Shown here piece by piece: positions 25,020 to 34,048 of a DNA stretch of 35,453 nucleotides. Made by a program: the position numbers and the translations under genes. The DNA comes from Roseburia sp. (GTDB lineage Bacteria; Bacillota; Clostridia; Lachnospirales; Lachnospiraceae), in contig JAUUNJ010000001.1 of NCBI GenBank assembly GCA_030844625.1, positions 1 through 35,453 on the forward strand, written 5' to 3'. The notes beneath the pieces were generated by a model, which searched no databases, was not told the DNA's origin, and saw nothing but the letters and a program-made list of their open reading frames with translations. How positions within the stretch are numbered: position 1 is the first letter of the stretch; each line of letters opens with the position of its first letter.

Positions 25020-25396
25020 TAATGTGTTCTGCCGGTACGCATCACTTCTTTCCAGGTGTCACGCATGGTACGCAGATGTTTTAACACTTCTTCCATAATC
25101 TCTTTATCTTTTTTCATATTAGCTTCACGAAGCCTGATCATCAGATACGAATATACCTCGTCAAAGTCTTTTGCAACCGGATATTTATGATCTAATGTGG
25201 ATTGAAATTCTTCAATAATCCGTTCTACTTTGATAATATTCGTATGTGCTTTCTGAATATCCTTTTCCTCAATCCCGACGATTGCAAGATTGGCAAATTT
25301 AATTGCTCCCTCATACAGCATCAGTGTCAGCTCCGCCGGTGATGCTGTCATAATTTTGTTGTTAGCATACGCTGCATATCCCTGATTCGCTAACAT
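25019..25396 (-). CDS. fliS: FliS flagellin chaperone (125 aa)
   Basis: Cytosolic chaperone that binds the flagellin C terminus and prevents premature polymerisation. The N terminus (MLANQGYAAYANNKIMTASPAELTLMLYEGAIKF) is the family signature; residues onward form the four-helix bundle with the IIEEFQSTLDHKYPVAKDFDEVYSYL stretch. Start chosen at ATG 25396 because AGGAGGG lies 5 bases upstream and because the family begins here; an ATG at 25450 would add 18 unrelated residues. Follows fliD in the flaG-fliD-fliS order. Length is normal. Confidence 0.95.
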   Translation of the reverse strand: MLANQGYAAYANNKIMTASPAELTLMLYEGAIKFANLAIVGIEEKDIQKAHTNIIKVERIIEEFQSTLDHKYPVAKDFDEVYSYLMIRLREANMKKDKEIMEEVLKHLRTMRDTWKEVMRTGRTH

Positions 25397-25424
25397 AATA
25401 CCCTCCTGGTCTTTATTGTGTATT

Positions 25425-25457
25425 AAGCAGAGCAGATATATTCTATCCACTCTGCTT
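25425..25457. other. Stem-loop in the fliD-fliS spacer
   Basis: AAGCAGAG (25425-25432) and CTCTGCTT (25450-25457) can pair around a 17-base loop; the plus-strand side is followed by more T. On the transcribed minus strand no T-run follows, so it looks more like an mRNA processing or stability element than a terminator. Confidence 0.4.
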
Positions 25458-25503
25458 TTTAGCTTATAATTCTAAGTATTTCTATTTCCCATTATACCAA
25501 ATA

Positions 25504-28125
25504 TCAACCGCCAAATAAACCACTTAATGATGATGTCTGGCTGTTCAGTTTAGAAAGTGCCGTCTCCATAGAAGAGAACTTTTTATAATAATAATCTTCT
25601 TTGTCCTGTAATTTTTCTTCCCATTTTTTGATCAGATCTGTGTAATCACTATACTCTGATGCCATTTCCTTATCATTATATACAGTATAAATACTACTCA
25701 AGGATGAGGACTGCATTTTGGTATGAACTGACTTATATAAGTTATCTGCCAGTCCCTGCATGAAATTGATCACTGTATCCGGATCATTGGTAATTGCAGT
25801 CATCAGCTTATCTGCATTACCGGAAGAATTAGCATCATCTTCATCGCCATCAATATGATATGCATTCTGCTGATTCTTTGGTGCATTCAGATATCCTAAT
25901 GTTTTGATTCCAAAATTGGACAAATACATTTTCTTGCCGTTTACCTCAACTGCACCGCTCATTGCAGAAGTCATGGCACTCATAAGGCTTTCCAGATTAT
26001 CGTCACGTCTCAGCAGAGAATCTTTGATCTTCTGCTCCCATTTCTCTACTTCTGTGTCAGACATTGCATCTTTTTCATCATCTGTCAGCGGCTCATAGCC
26101 TTTTGCGGAATCTGCATTGTACAGAGATGTAATCTCATTGATCAGGCTGTTATACTGTGACAGGAAATCCTTGATCTTATCATAGATTCCCTGCGTATCA
26201 GTAGATGTTGTGATACTGATCGCATTCGCATCTCCATCACCAGTTACAACCTGTGCCGTAATGTTTAATCCATTGACAGAAAAGTTGTTGGTACTTCCTG
26301 TATATTGGATACCATTTAATGTAATCTCTGCATCACAGCCATCGATTTTCCTGGCATCTGTATTGTATTCAATACTTGTGTTATTTGCAATGTCGTGTGC
26401 TGACTGTACCTGTTTTACAAATGAAGCAATCGCAGCATCTTTTTCTGTACTGTCTTCCATTGCGGCAATATCAGCGAGCACCTGATTATTATCCATGGTC
26501 TTCTGGCTGGTATTCATTGTCGTTTTGTTGGTGGCGATAGCCGCGGCAAATGTATTGGTAAGGTCTGTTACGCCCTGTGCCGCATTTTGGGCATAAGCCG
26601 TATGTACTTTATCGATAATGCTCTTTCTGGAATACTCATTACTATCCTCTAAAGTGGTATCAGCCGTATTTTCATAAGTATTCACTGTGCCGACATTCGT
26701 TGCCAATGTAGAGAGATATGAACTCATATCTTCGTCTGACAATTTCATTTCATCCTGTGCCTTTTTTGCCAGATCTGTATAAGCGGTCGTTCCGGATTTT
26801 GCGTTGCTCAACTCGTTAGAGTCCTTGGTATAAACGGTCTTTGTCGCCTCTTCTTTTTTGCTGGCTTCAAAAGCGACCGTTTTCCCATCAGCTGTCTTTT
26901 CCCAGCTGCCGTTGACTTTTCTTCCTGTTGTCTCAACTAAATTGCTGCCATCCACAAAATATTTTTTTCCTTCTTTATCTACATAAAGTCCGTTCTCATC
27001 TTCGCTGTACTCATTGCCGTCTGATGCAGTGATCTTGTTGTATTTTACTTCACTTGCTGTAGCAGTATAATATTTTGTTACAGAATCAGTTGTCTCACTC
27101 TGGATGTAGCTTTTATTCCCACTTGCATCTGTATAAGAATAAATGACGCTTCCATCATCGTTTGTCTTTTCAGTCTTATAAATATTGCCATTGCTGTCCA
27201 TGACAGACTGTGCGCGATCCGTTGCGGACATCTGCACCAGCTTCACCATCTGATCCTGCTCTGCCTCACTTAATCCGCTCTTTGCAAATGCATCTTTCAT
27301 TGCCGCATACGCAGATGCATAACCATAGCCTGCGCTTATGTTGCTGTTCTTGGCATCAGCTGTCTTATATGCGGTCTGGGCATCCTGATAGGCTTTGATC
27401 GCTTCATTTACTTTTACTGTGATACCTGACTGCGTTCCATCACCATAATACTGCATGTAGGTTTTATAGGTTGCGTCTGTTGCATCTGATTTTACATTCA
27501 ATCCCAGTTTCGTCAACGCATTCGCCCCATCCACATTGCCACCGGTCAATGTAAAGTCATTGTCCTTACCGGTATCTTTGGAGCTCACGAAGATACGTTT
27601 GTTGATATCATCATAGCTTGCATTCACGCCGGCTTCTTTCAAAGAATTGATAAAGCTGTTGACCGTAGTGCCCTGGCTGACTTCGATAGTCTTCTTTGTG
27701 CCATCACCTTTTGTCAAGGTGATCGTACCGTTTCCGCCTGTGTAGCCCAACTCAGCGAGTGTGGTTCCGGTTGTGGTACTGTCATCTAATTTACCACCGG
27801 TCAAGTATCCTGCCTGTGCTACCTTAAGGATGTTGAGCTTCTGGGTACCATTTGGTGCAGAGCTGCTGGCTGTAACCGTCGCTTTTGTGGAATCGGATAC
27901 TTTGGTTGATTTCAAATTGTAGTTTTTAGAGAAACGCAGACTGTCCAAGCTTGTATAGAAGCTGTAAACTTTTGTGTTTAAAGTCTTCCATGCGTCCTGT
28001 TTCCAGGAGAGCTTGGTCTGTGCTTTTTTGTATTTATTGGTCTTGTAACTGTAAGAAGATACTAATGCGGAAATGATTGCTTCGGTATCTAATCCTGAGT
28101 TCAAACCTGTGATTCTGATTGGCAT
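25504..28125 (-). CDS. fliD: FliD flagellar filament cap, unusually long (873 aa)
   Basis: Distal cap protein that promotes flagellin insertion and can mediate adhesion. N-terminal FliD domain at 1-110 (MPIRITGLNSGLDTEAIISALVSSYSYK); C-terminal FliD domain at about 630-870 including the coiled coil (LIKKWEEKLQDKEDYYYKKFSSMETALSKLNSQTSSL). Many FliD proteins have 450-550 residues; here about 300 extra residues lie in the middle. They include a stretch of DGxxY-like beta units (SNGNIYKT, ASGNKSYI, SDGNEYSE, KEGKKYFV) around 310-395 and an alanine-rich helical part, probably exposed at the filament tip. AAAGGAG sits 8 bases before ATG 28125. Cotranscribed with flaG from the sigma-D-like promoter at 28750. 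Confidence 0.92.
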   Translation of the reverse strand: MPIRITGLNSGLDTEAIISALVSSYSYKTNKYKKAQTKLSWKQDAWKTLNTKVYSFYTSLDSLRFSKNYNLKSTKVSDSTKATVTASSSAPNGTQKLNILKVAQAGYLTGGKLDDSTTTGTTLAELGYTGGNGTITLTKGDGTKKTIEVSQGTTVNSFINSLKEAGVNASYDDINKRIFVSSKDTGKDNDFTLTGGNVDGANALTKLGLNVKSDATDATYKTYMQYYGDGTQSGITVKVNEAIKAYQDAQTAYKTADAKNSNISAGYGYASAYAAMKDAFAKSGLSEAEQDQMVKLVQMSATDRAQSVMDSNGNIYKTEKTNDDGSVIYSYTDASGNKSYIQSETTDSVTKYYTATASEVKYNKITASDGNEYSEDENGLYVDKEGKKYFVDGSNLVETTGRKVNGSWEKTADGKTVAFEASKKEEATKTVYTKDSNELSNAKSGTTAYTDLAKKAQDEMKLSDEDMSSYLSTLATNVGTVNTYENTADTTLEDSNEYSRKSIIDKVHTAYAQNAAQGVTDLTNTFAAAIATNKTTMNTSQKTMDNNQVLADIAAMEDSTEKDAAIASFVKQVQSAHDIANNTSIEYNTDARKIDGCDAEITLNGIQYTGSTNNFSVNGLNITAQVVTGDGDANAISITTSTDTQGIYDKIKDFLSQYNSLINEITSLYNADSAKGYEPLTDDEKDAMSDTEVEKWEQKIKDSLLRRDDNLESLMSAMTSAMSGAVEVNGKKMYLSNFGIKTLGYLNAPKNQQNAYHIDGDEDDANSSGNADKLMTAITNDPDTVINFMQGLADNLYKSVHTKMQSSSLSSIYTVYNDKEMASEYSDYTDLIKKWEEKLQDKEDYYYKKFSSMETALSKLNSQTSSLSGLFGG

Positions 28126-28219
28126 AATCCTGCTCCTTTCAGTTTTGTAACTTATTTATATCATTTTCTGTTTGCATCTGTCACTTGTCTATTGCTGCTC
28201 CTGTCTTTTGGACAGTGAT

Positions 28220-28657
28220 CTACAGTTTCTTATCCACTAATAATCCGGCCATCTCCCAGACTTTTGCGATCATGTCCAGGGTTTTCTCCGGCGGATATTC
28301 TTTCAGGACTTTCTTCGTGTCTTTGTCAACAATCTTGATGGTAACACGGTTGGTTGCATCATGGATTCCGAAGACTGCCTCGGAATTGTGTGCCTTCTTA
28401 TTGATTTCGTCAACTGCTTTCTTGATCTGGGAATTCTCGGAGATCGTCTGCTGTGCCTGACTGTCGTCCCGGTTTCCGTCTTTGCCGTTTTTGTCAGTTT
28501 CTTTCGTGTCGATCTGAATGGTTTTCTTCATGAGATCGTCAGAAGCTGCTGCGTTGGATGCAGTTTCCACTTTTGCCTGACTCTCTGCTTTTACATCTGA
28601 TGCGGATGAACTTCCCGCGTAGGACATTCCTGCCCCTTTCATAGCCTCTATTGCCAT
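28220..28657 (-). CDS. flaG: FlaG-family flagellar protein (145 aa)
   Basis: The C-terminal 75 residues match FlaG: AVFGIHDATNRVTIKIVDKDTKKVLKEYPPEKTLDMIAKVWEMAGLLVDKKL, with the family's invariant PPEK-LDM and GLLVD. The N-terminal 70 residues are a low-complexity Ser/Ala/Lys linker. FlaG affects filament length and stability in several bacteria; its molecular action is unclear. GGAGGTG precedes ATG 28657. It is the first gene of flaG-fliD-fliS-chaperone, downstream of a sigma-D-like promoter. A small CTGTC/GACAG hairpin (28202-28216) lies between its stop and fliD. Confidence 0.92.
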   Translation of the reverse strand: MAIEAMKGAGMSYAGSSSASDVKAESQAKVETASNAAASDDLMKKTIQIDTKETDKNGKDGNRDDSQAQQTISENSQIKKAVDEINKKAHNSEAVFGIHDATNRVTIKIVDKDTKKVLKEYPPEKTLDMIAKVWEMAGLLVDKKL

Positions 28658-28749
28658 TGTTCTACACCTCCGTGTGCATAAGCCTGTGTTCTTCCATGGT
28701 TGCGGTCCGGATCTCTGTAAATGCCGGAACGCTTATTTTTCTAACTCAT

Positions 28750-28776
28750 ATATCGGTAGTTTTCCTGTAAAATTAA
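28750..28776 (-). promoter_or_regulatory. Sigma-D-like promoter of flaG-fliD-fliS operon
   Basis: Minus strand: TTAA (28773-28776), 15 bases, ACCGATAT (28750-28757). The -10 matches seven of eight consensus bases and the -35 three of four. Leader about 85 bases to the flaG ATG. Confidence 0.65.
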
Positions 28777-28850
28777 TAGCTGTCATGCAATTTCCTGCGT
28801 TGTGCCGGTGCTGTTTTCTGATCAGGGTTTCATTTTAACAAAATATAGGA

Positions 28851-28856
28851 TATAAT
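28851..28856 (+). promoter_or_regulatory. Possible -10 box for histidine phosphatase gene
   Basis: TATAAT at 28851-28856 with a weak TTTCAT 17 bases upstream, 75 bases before the ATG at 28932. The -35 is poor, so this is tentative. Confidence 0.35.
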
Positions 28857-28931
28857 TCAATCGCACCGGGAATTGAGTCCGCAATGCGTTTATGATTTTT
28901 ACTATTATAAGAAGAAAGGATATTGTTTATT

Positions 28932-29495
28932 ATGTTATATATCATGAGACACGGAAAAACTGACTGGAATGCAGTCCACCGCCTGCAGGGAAGCGAAGAT
29001 ATTCCTTTAAATGAAGAAGGTCGCCAGATGGCGAGAGACGCGCGGAAAAAGTATGGGGATCTGCGATTTGATATCTGCTATTGTTCTCCCTTACAGCGTG
29101 CGCAGGAGACTGCTGAAATTTTTCTGGAAGGGAGCGGCACACCGATCCTGACGGACGACCGTCTCCGCGAGATGGGATTTGGCATGTATGAAGGAACAGA
29201 ACATGTCACACAGAAACCGGAATGTCCGGTATACACGTTGTTCCATGATCCTGTCCATTATCATGCTGTAGATGGTGCGGAAAGTCTTGAGCATTTGTAT
29301 GCCCGCAGCGGCTCTTTTATCCACGATGTTTTGACGTCGGAATTTGTTTCCGGAAAAAATGTACTGATCGTTGCCCATGGAGCCTTAGACTGCAGCCTGA
29401 TCTGCCAGTATGAAGAGATTCCTCTTGAACATTTCTGGGATCAGCTGCTCGGGAACTGCGAGCTTAGAAGATTAGTTTCATCAGCCAATGTGTGA
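28932..29495 (+). CDS. Histidine phosphatase family protein (phosphoglycerate-mutase-like, 187 aa)
   Basis: Phosphohistidine phosphatase fold. The catalytic RHG is R6-H7-G8 in MLYIMRHGKTDWN; the SPLQRAQETAEIF segment follows, with Arg for phosphate binding and the later LREMGFGMYEG; the second active-site His is in VLIVAHGALD. Homologues dephosphorylate phosphosugars, alpha-ribazole-5-phosphate or other small molecules; the substrate is not readable from sequence. A TTG at 28923 is in frame but close to the AGAAAGGA site, so ATG 28932 is preferred. Its last 15 bases overlap the 3' end of the convergent PilZ gene. No link to flagella is evident besides position. Confidence 0.85.
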   Translation: MLYIMRHGKTDWNAVHRLQGSEDIPLNEEGRQMARDARKKYGDLRFDICYCSPLQRAQETAEIFLEGSGTPILTDDRLREMGFGMYEGTEHVTQKPECPVYTLFHDPVHYHAVDGAESLEHLYARSGSFIHDVLTSEFVSGKNVLIVAHGALDCSLICQYEEIPLEHFWDQLLGNCELRRLVSSANV

Positions 29496-29786
29496 AAACA
29501 GATACTGCAGAACGTCATCTGTAAATTTTATCGCATGCACACCAATGAATGTGGAGCCGTCTTCCTGCTTTTCTTCGCGGGAAACCTCCGCATACATGAT
29601 CAGTGTTTCTGCCACAACGATCACCTGTTTTCCGAGAAGGCCTTCATGCCCCTCCGGCACACAGATTCCCATGCCTAACGGACTGATGTCTTTCACGTCC
29701 ACGTAAATTTTTTCCTGTGTATCGCAGATTACAACAACACCATTTGTCTTGTATTCTACCCTCGATATTTCTCTTCTTTCTTCCAT
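29481..29786 (-). CDS. PilZ-domain protein (101 aa)
   Basis: Single-domain c-di-GMP receptor type protein. Both binding motifs are present: the arginine motif RREISR at residues 4-9 and D33-I-S-P-L-G38 (D/NxSxxG). The rest is the six-strand barrel (VVVICDTQEKIYVDVKD... VIVVAETLIMYAEVSREE). Single-domain PilZ proteins often link c-di-GMP to motility or surface polysaccharide output. AGGGGGT precedes ATG 29786. It is downstream of a lipoprotein gene on the same strand and overlaps the histidine phosphatase gene tail to tail by 15 bases. It does not resemble YcgR/YpfA, which carry an extra N-terminal domain. Confidence 0.88.
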   Translation of the reverse strand: MEERREISRVEYKTNGVVVICDTQEKIYVDVKDISPLGMGICVPEGHEGLLGKQVIVVAETLIMYAEVSREEKQEDGSTFIGVHAIKFTDDVLQYLFSHIG

Positions 29787-29861
29787 GAGTACCCCCTGTT
29801 TTTATCATTTCTGTCCTGACTGCCCTGTACAGGCAGAATTGTCTGTATCAGATTGTCTGCA

Positions 29862-30404
29862 TTATTCAAAGATCTCCTGTACATCATCCAGATTTCCGTC
29901 TCCGGTGAGAAGCAAGGTCACTCCGCTCTCCGCCTGGCTGATATCCGTGGTTGCCTCAACGCAGAGTTCACCGTTCTGATTATAAAGCGCCCACTGAAAA
30001 TCTGTGATCTCCACCGGCCACTCTACCGGCATGGAAACAGACTGTCCATCTGCGATTGCACTGATATTGTATTGTTCGCCGCTGATCGGATCGATCACAG
30101 AAAACATCCCAATGTCGATGCCGCACTCGTTTGTGGCTGTGATGATGATGCTTTTACGTTCTGCATATTCAGAAGATTCTGTGCTTTCCACGGCTTCTAC
30201 TGCCGCTTGGGCTGTCCCGGCTGCTTCCGTTGACTCTTCCGATCCGCCGACGGTTTCCGCAGGTTCTTCTGTCGTTTGCCGGCTGTCTCCGGATGTCTGC
30301 TCGGTGGCGACTGACGCCTGATCCTGATGATCTGTTTTTCCGCAGGAAGTCAGGAGCATTATGCCAAGAAGCATGCAGATTATGAGTGTTTTCTTTTTTT
30401 TCAT
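29862..30404 (-). CDS. Putative lipoprotein (180 aa)
   Basis: Begins with a lipoprotein signal: MKKKKT, hydrophobic core, then LLTSC with C21 the lipidated residue. A Ser/Thr/Glu-rich linker (about 25-85) follows, then a compact C-terminal domain of about 95 residues (SIIITATNECGIDIGMFSVIDPISGEQYNI...) that looks beta-rich. Function not recognised. AAGGAAA lies before ATG 30404. A promoter is suggested at 30455-30483, just after the terminator of the large surface protein. Expected location is the outer face of the membrane. Confidence 0.8.
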   Translation of the reverse strand: MKKKKTLIICMLLGIMLLTSCGKTDHQDQASVATEQTSGDSRQTTEEPAETVGGSEESTEAAGTAQAAVEAVESTESSEYAERKSIIITATNECGIDIGMFSVIDPISGEQYNISAIADGQSVSMPVEWPVEITDFQWALYNQNGELCVEATTDISQAESGVTLLLTGDGNLDDVQEIFE

Positions 30405-30454
30405 AGATTTTGTTTCCTTGTATACAAATTACGGATCATATTTTTCCTGTTTTC

Positions 30455-30483
30455 AGAATACTCCGTATTTTATTTTTTTGCAA
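30455..30483 (-). promoter_or_regulatory. Predicted sigma-A promoter of lipoprotein gene
   Basis: Minus strand: TTGCAA (30478-30483), 17 bases, TATTCT (30455-30460), about 50 bases upstream of the lipoprotein ATG. Confidence 0.45.
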
Positions 30484-30493
30484 TGGATGTTTT

Positions 30494-30522
30494 AGAAAAG
30501 GCGCACCTTTTGGATGCGCCTT
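30494..30522 (-). terminator. Rho-independent terminator of surface protein gene
   Basis: AAGGCGCA (30498-30505) pairs with TGCGCCTT (30515-30522) around a 9-base loop whose ends can also pair; TTTTC follows on the minus strand. It lies 12 bases after the surface protein stop. Confidence 0.82.
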
Positions 30523-30533
30523 ACTGTTAAAAT

Positions 30534-33500
30534 TTATTTCTCATCTTTCTGAGCTGCTTCTGCTTTTTTCTTTTTATTTCTGCGGTACATTTCCTCGCCG
30601 GTTACACCAAGAAGTGCAATGATGAGTAACCACCACCAGGACATTTTCTCCTGCTGCATGTTTTCCACTGCGCCAGCCTCTGCTGCAAGTGGAGTTTCCT
30701 CATCGGCAATTGTCGAGCTCTCCTGTGCTCCGTTCGCTGCAAGAGGTGTCTCCTCGTCCGCAATTGTCACATCTGTGTCAGCGTCCGCATCTGTGTCAGC
30801 ATCAGCTGCGGCATTTGCATTTGCAACCGCTGCTGTTCTCGTTACTGCCGCTGGTGTTGCAGCTGCTGCAAGCGCTACCGGTGTCTCTGCAATCTGAACC
30901 GGTGCTGCATCTGCTGTGGCTGTTGTAACAATTGTGGCTGCACTTGCCGGAGCCGCTGCTGTAGTTACAGTACCTGCAGGTGTTGTGGCTGCGCCGCCCG
31001 GTGTGGTCTCAGTGCCGGATGGGGTAGTTGTGCCGCCCGGTGTCGTTTCAGTGCCGGATGGGGTAGTTGTGCCACCCGGTGTCGTTGTGGAACCGCCTTC
31101 GCCCGGAGCCGGTGCAGGGGTGAGTTCTGCGATCTTATCAGCCAGTGTTTCTCCTGCAATTCCTAACTTATCTGTCAGGTCTTTTGCCAGTTCCTCTGCC
31201 TCTTTTAATTTTATCTCTGCCGCGCTGATCTGTCCCTCTAACTCTTTTACCTGATCTGCTGTGTAGTTCTGGCTTGCAAGAAGTGCTGTAAGCTTATCCT
31301 TTAAGCTGTCCGCATCTGCTTTTGCTTTATCAACTTTTTCCACCGCATTCTTTGCTGCGTCAATGATCGCATCCGCTTTTGCTACTTTCTCTGCTCTTTC
31401 AGCCTCCGCTTTTAATGCTGCATCTTTGAAATCATAGAAGCTCTTTAAGCTTTCATGTCCCGGGAAACGATTATCATCTTTTCCGGTGAGCCAGATTCCT
31501 TCATTGATTTCTCCTGTTTTCTTATATTCATCATAATATTTGTTGCTTGTATAAGCTGTTTTTTCCTCTGCCTTGGCAGTCTGATTGTATTTCTGTGTTT
31601 CCACGGTCTGCGCACCAAGATCTTTGGAATTTTTCTGCTGATAAGTTCCGGTGTAGGAAACGGATAAGGTTGTGGAGCTGTTCTTCTCGTCAACAACTGC
31701 CTGATCCGTTGTCTTCTCTCCCTCTGTGAATGTGTCATCGGCATAATGGATTTTGATTGCTACGTTGGAGTTATGTTTTCCATTCCAGCCTTCATAACCG
31801 TTAATATGCAGATCTCCAGTTTTCAGGTTGTCTTTAATCTTCTTATTCTGGGAAACTGCATCTCCAAGAAGTTTTTCTGCATCTGCTTTTGCAGCATCAT
31901 ATGCCTGATCCTTTAACTCTTCCAGATTTTTATTATCTGCTGCATTTACAGCATTTGTCTTGGATTCCACAGCGTTTGCTTTTGCAGTCACTGTCTGTGA
32001 ATAAGTAATAACGATCGTGCCTGAAAATACGTTTTTATAGGCAGCAGAATCTGCACCCCAGTCTACCCATCTGCCGGAAGTATTTTTGTACTTATCTGTA
32101 TCATTCACTTTTGCATTATCTGTATTAATACTTTCGATCTTATAATCGCCGCCAAGCAGGTTCTTTAACGCCTCTTCGTTGGTGAATTTAGCAAAAAGTT
32201 CCTTTGCTGCAATCTCGGCATTTTTCTTCTCGTATTTATCGTTATCATTATTGATTTTTTTCATTTCAACAACAATTTTCGATAAATCAATAGTTGTCGT
32301 AAATGTAGTTTTCTGGCTTACGGTCACATCTGCAGTCGCTGTTGCGCTCATGGACGTCTCGACATCTTTATCTCCGTCTTTCAATGCTGCTTTTTTATCG
32401 GCCAGATCCTTTTCTGCTGCCTCGACACTGTCATATGTCTTACCAGAAGATAAGTCAGCTTCCGTGTATGTGATCTTGGAAACATTTTGTTTTACCGTTT
32501 TGACCAATTTGCCATTTTCATCCACTGAATAGGTGGTCTTTTTCTCACCGGAAGTTTCATATTGTTCGCTGTTGTACTCATTGTTATTGTTCACCTCAAC
32601 GTCCGTAGAAGCCGAGTCGACCACATAGAACTTTCCACCTATATTTACGATTGTGTATACCACTCCATTATTCTCATAAACTGCGGTATCCTGATCATTC
32701 TGAAGCTTATCTGCCGGGAAGTTCTCTGCATTGATATTGAATGCAAGGCTTCCGTCTGTGCCCTTCACATCATAGGAAACCACTTCTTCTGCCTTCTCGA
32801 AAATAACAAGATCATCGCGGGTATCGTTGAGCTTGTAGTTCAGATATACGGTGTGTGGGGCACCTGCCACATCTTTGTATGTCACCTCACAATAGTTTTT
32901 GTTATCATTCCGATTCCAGGTCCACTTGCAGTCAACAAGTTCTCCCTTGGCAAGTTCCGGAATGTAGTAATTCTTAAGGATCACTTTGAACAGCTCATCT
33001 TCTTTTCTCCAGTTTGTGGAGGTATCCCCTGCACGTTCTTTTTCCAGAGCGATGATCTCAAGTGCTGCTTTCTGTGCATCGGTAAGCTCCGGAATTGCTG
33101 TTTTTGCTTCCTCTGCTGCCTCCTGAAGAGCCTTCGCTTTCTCCTGAACTGCTGCAAGATTTGCTGCGGCTGCCGCTGCCTCGGTACTTGCTTCGGCAAC
33201 TGCTGTATCATAAGCTGCCTGTGCCGCCTTAAGCTCGTCTAACGCTGTATTGTATTCGGCTACTTTGCTGTCATAAGCTGCTTTGGCAGTCTCATACGCT
33301 TTCTGTGCATCGCCTACAATACCAGCTGCCTGATCGTAAGCATTCTTCGCATCCTCAATGTCTGTTGCAGAATCAATTCCGGCTTGTGCTTTATCAAATG
33401 CGTCTTGTGCTTCCTGCTGCTCTTTCTTTGCATCATCCGCAATTGTATTTGCCTCATCTGCTTTTTTATCTGCCTTATCAAGAGCTGCGTCGGTATCTGC

Positions 33501-33965
33501 TGCGGCATCTGACGCATCTTTTATGCGATCCATTGTTTTGTCAACTATTTCTTCTGCCACATTCACATCTGTACCGCCTTCGAATGTTCCGTTTGCGGTA
33601 GCATCCAATACGCCTGCTGCATCTTTTGTTGTCTGGTCTGCGCCACTGTCATCCGCAATTGTTGTATCAACTGCTGCATTTACCGCATCCTTTGCTGCTT
33701 CTGTTGTTTTGCTCGTTTCTTCAGCGGCTTTCTGAACTTCTCCCACCTGTTCTGCTGCAGATTTCTGTGTTGTTACAGTTGTTGTACTCTCTTCCGGTGT
33801 TGTTTCACTGCTATTCTGTCCATCTGCATCCTCAGCAAATGCTGCAATCGGAGTAGATAATGCCATCATTGCTGCCAGTCCGACCGATAATGATCTGATC
33901 ACGTTTTTGCTGGCTTTTTTGGTTAATTTTACGCCTGTAGCGTTTTCCATCATTTCCTTTTTCAT
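30534..33965 (-). CDS. Large repeat-containing, membrane-anchored surface protein (1143 aa)
   Basis: Signal peptide: basic start, hydrophobic core (SVGLAAMMALSTPIAAFA) and likely cleavage after A44. Residues about 50-300 are Ala/Lys/Asp-rich coiled coil, 300-860 a mixed beta region with two related NKxY-type stretches, 860-960 again coiled coil, then a Pro/Gly/Thr linker with PGGTTTPSGTETT repeats, an Ala/Asp-rich stretch, two IADEETPLAA motifs (1068-1077, 1086-1095), and a C-terminal helix WWWLLIIALLGVTG (about 1110-1123) with a basic tail. No LPxTG is present. Function unknown: a stalk-like adhesin or cell-wall protein is likely. AGAGG precedes ATG 33965. Own terminator downstream. Confidence 0.85.
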   Translation of the reverse strand: MKKEMMENATGVKLTKKASKNVIRSLSVGLAAMMALSTPIAAFAEDADGQNSSETTPEESTTTVTTQKSAAEQVGEVQKAAEETSKTTEAAKDAVNAAVDTTIADDSGADQTTKDAAGVLDATANGTFEGGTDVNVAEEIVDKTMDRIKDASDAAADTDAALDKADKKADEANTIADDAKKEQQEAQDAFDKAQAGIDSATDIEDAKNAYDQAAGIVGDAQKAYETAKAAYDSKVAEYNTALDELKAAQAAYDTAVAEASTEAAAAAANLAAVQEKAKALQEAAEEAKTAIPELTDAQKAALEIIALEKERAGDTSTNWRKEDELFKVILKNYYIPELAKGELVDCKWTWNRNDNKNYCEVTYKDVAGAPHTVYLNYKLNDTRDDLVIFEKAEEVVSYDVKGTDGSLAFNINAENFPADKLQNDQDTAVYENNGVVYTIVNIGGKFYVVDSASTDVEVNNNNEYNSEQYETSGEKKTTYSVDENGKLVKTVKQNVSKITYTEADLSSGKTYDSVEAAEKDLADKKAALKDGDKDVETSMSATATADVTVSQKTTFTTTIDLSKIVVEMKKINNDNDKYEKKNAEIAAKELFAKFTNEEALKNLLGGDYKIESINTDNAKVNDTDKYKNTSGRWVDWGADSAAYKNVFSGTIVITYSQTVTAKANAVESKTNAVNAADNKNLEELKDQAYDAAKADAEKLLGDAVSQNKKIKDNLKTGDLHINGYEGWNGKHNSNVAIKIHYADDTFTEGEKTTDQAVVDEKNSSTTLSVSYTGTYQQKNSKDLGAQTVETQKYNQTAKAEEKTAYTSNKYYDEYKKTGEINEGIWLTGKDDNRFPGHESLKSFYDFKDAALKAEAERAEKVAKADAIIDAAKNAVEKVDKAKADADSLKDKLTALLASQNYTADQVKELEGQISAAEIKLKEAEELAKDLTDKLGIAGETLADKIAELTPAPAPGEGGSTTTPGGTTTPSGTETTPGGTTTPSGTETTPGGAATTPAGTVTTAAAPASAATIVTTATADAAPVQIAETPVALAAAATPAAVTRTAAVANANAAADADTDADADTDVTIADEETPLAANGAQESSTIADEETPLAAEAGAVENMQQEKMSWWWLLIIALLGVTGEEMYRRNKKKKAEAAQKDEK
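31006..31083 (-). repeat. Two tandem 39-bp repeats encoding a Pro/Gly/Thr linker
   Basis: 31006-31044 and 31045-31083 are identical except for two bases; a partial further unit flanks them at about 30990-31005. They encode PGGTTTPSGTETT units in the wall-spanning linker of the surface protein. Length polymorphism by slippage is expected. Confidence 0.9.
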
Positions 33966-34048
33966 CTGTGTAAACCTCTTCCTTCCATTTTAATGTTTAT
34001 CTCGCTGCACTTTTGCCAAGGCTGCAAAAAAACATATTTATCCTTTTT

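Noticed and set aside
34010..34035. Folded-looking leader (TTTTGC / GCAAAA) of the surface protein, considered as a c-di-GMP riboswitch
   Set aside because: The conserved GEMM-type core could not be matched and only a 6-bp stem is evident.
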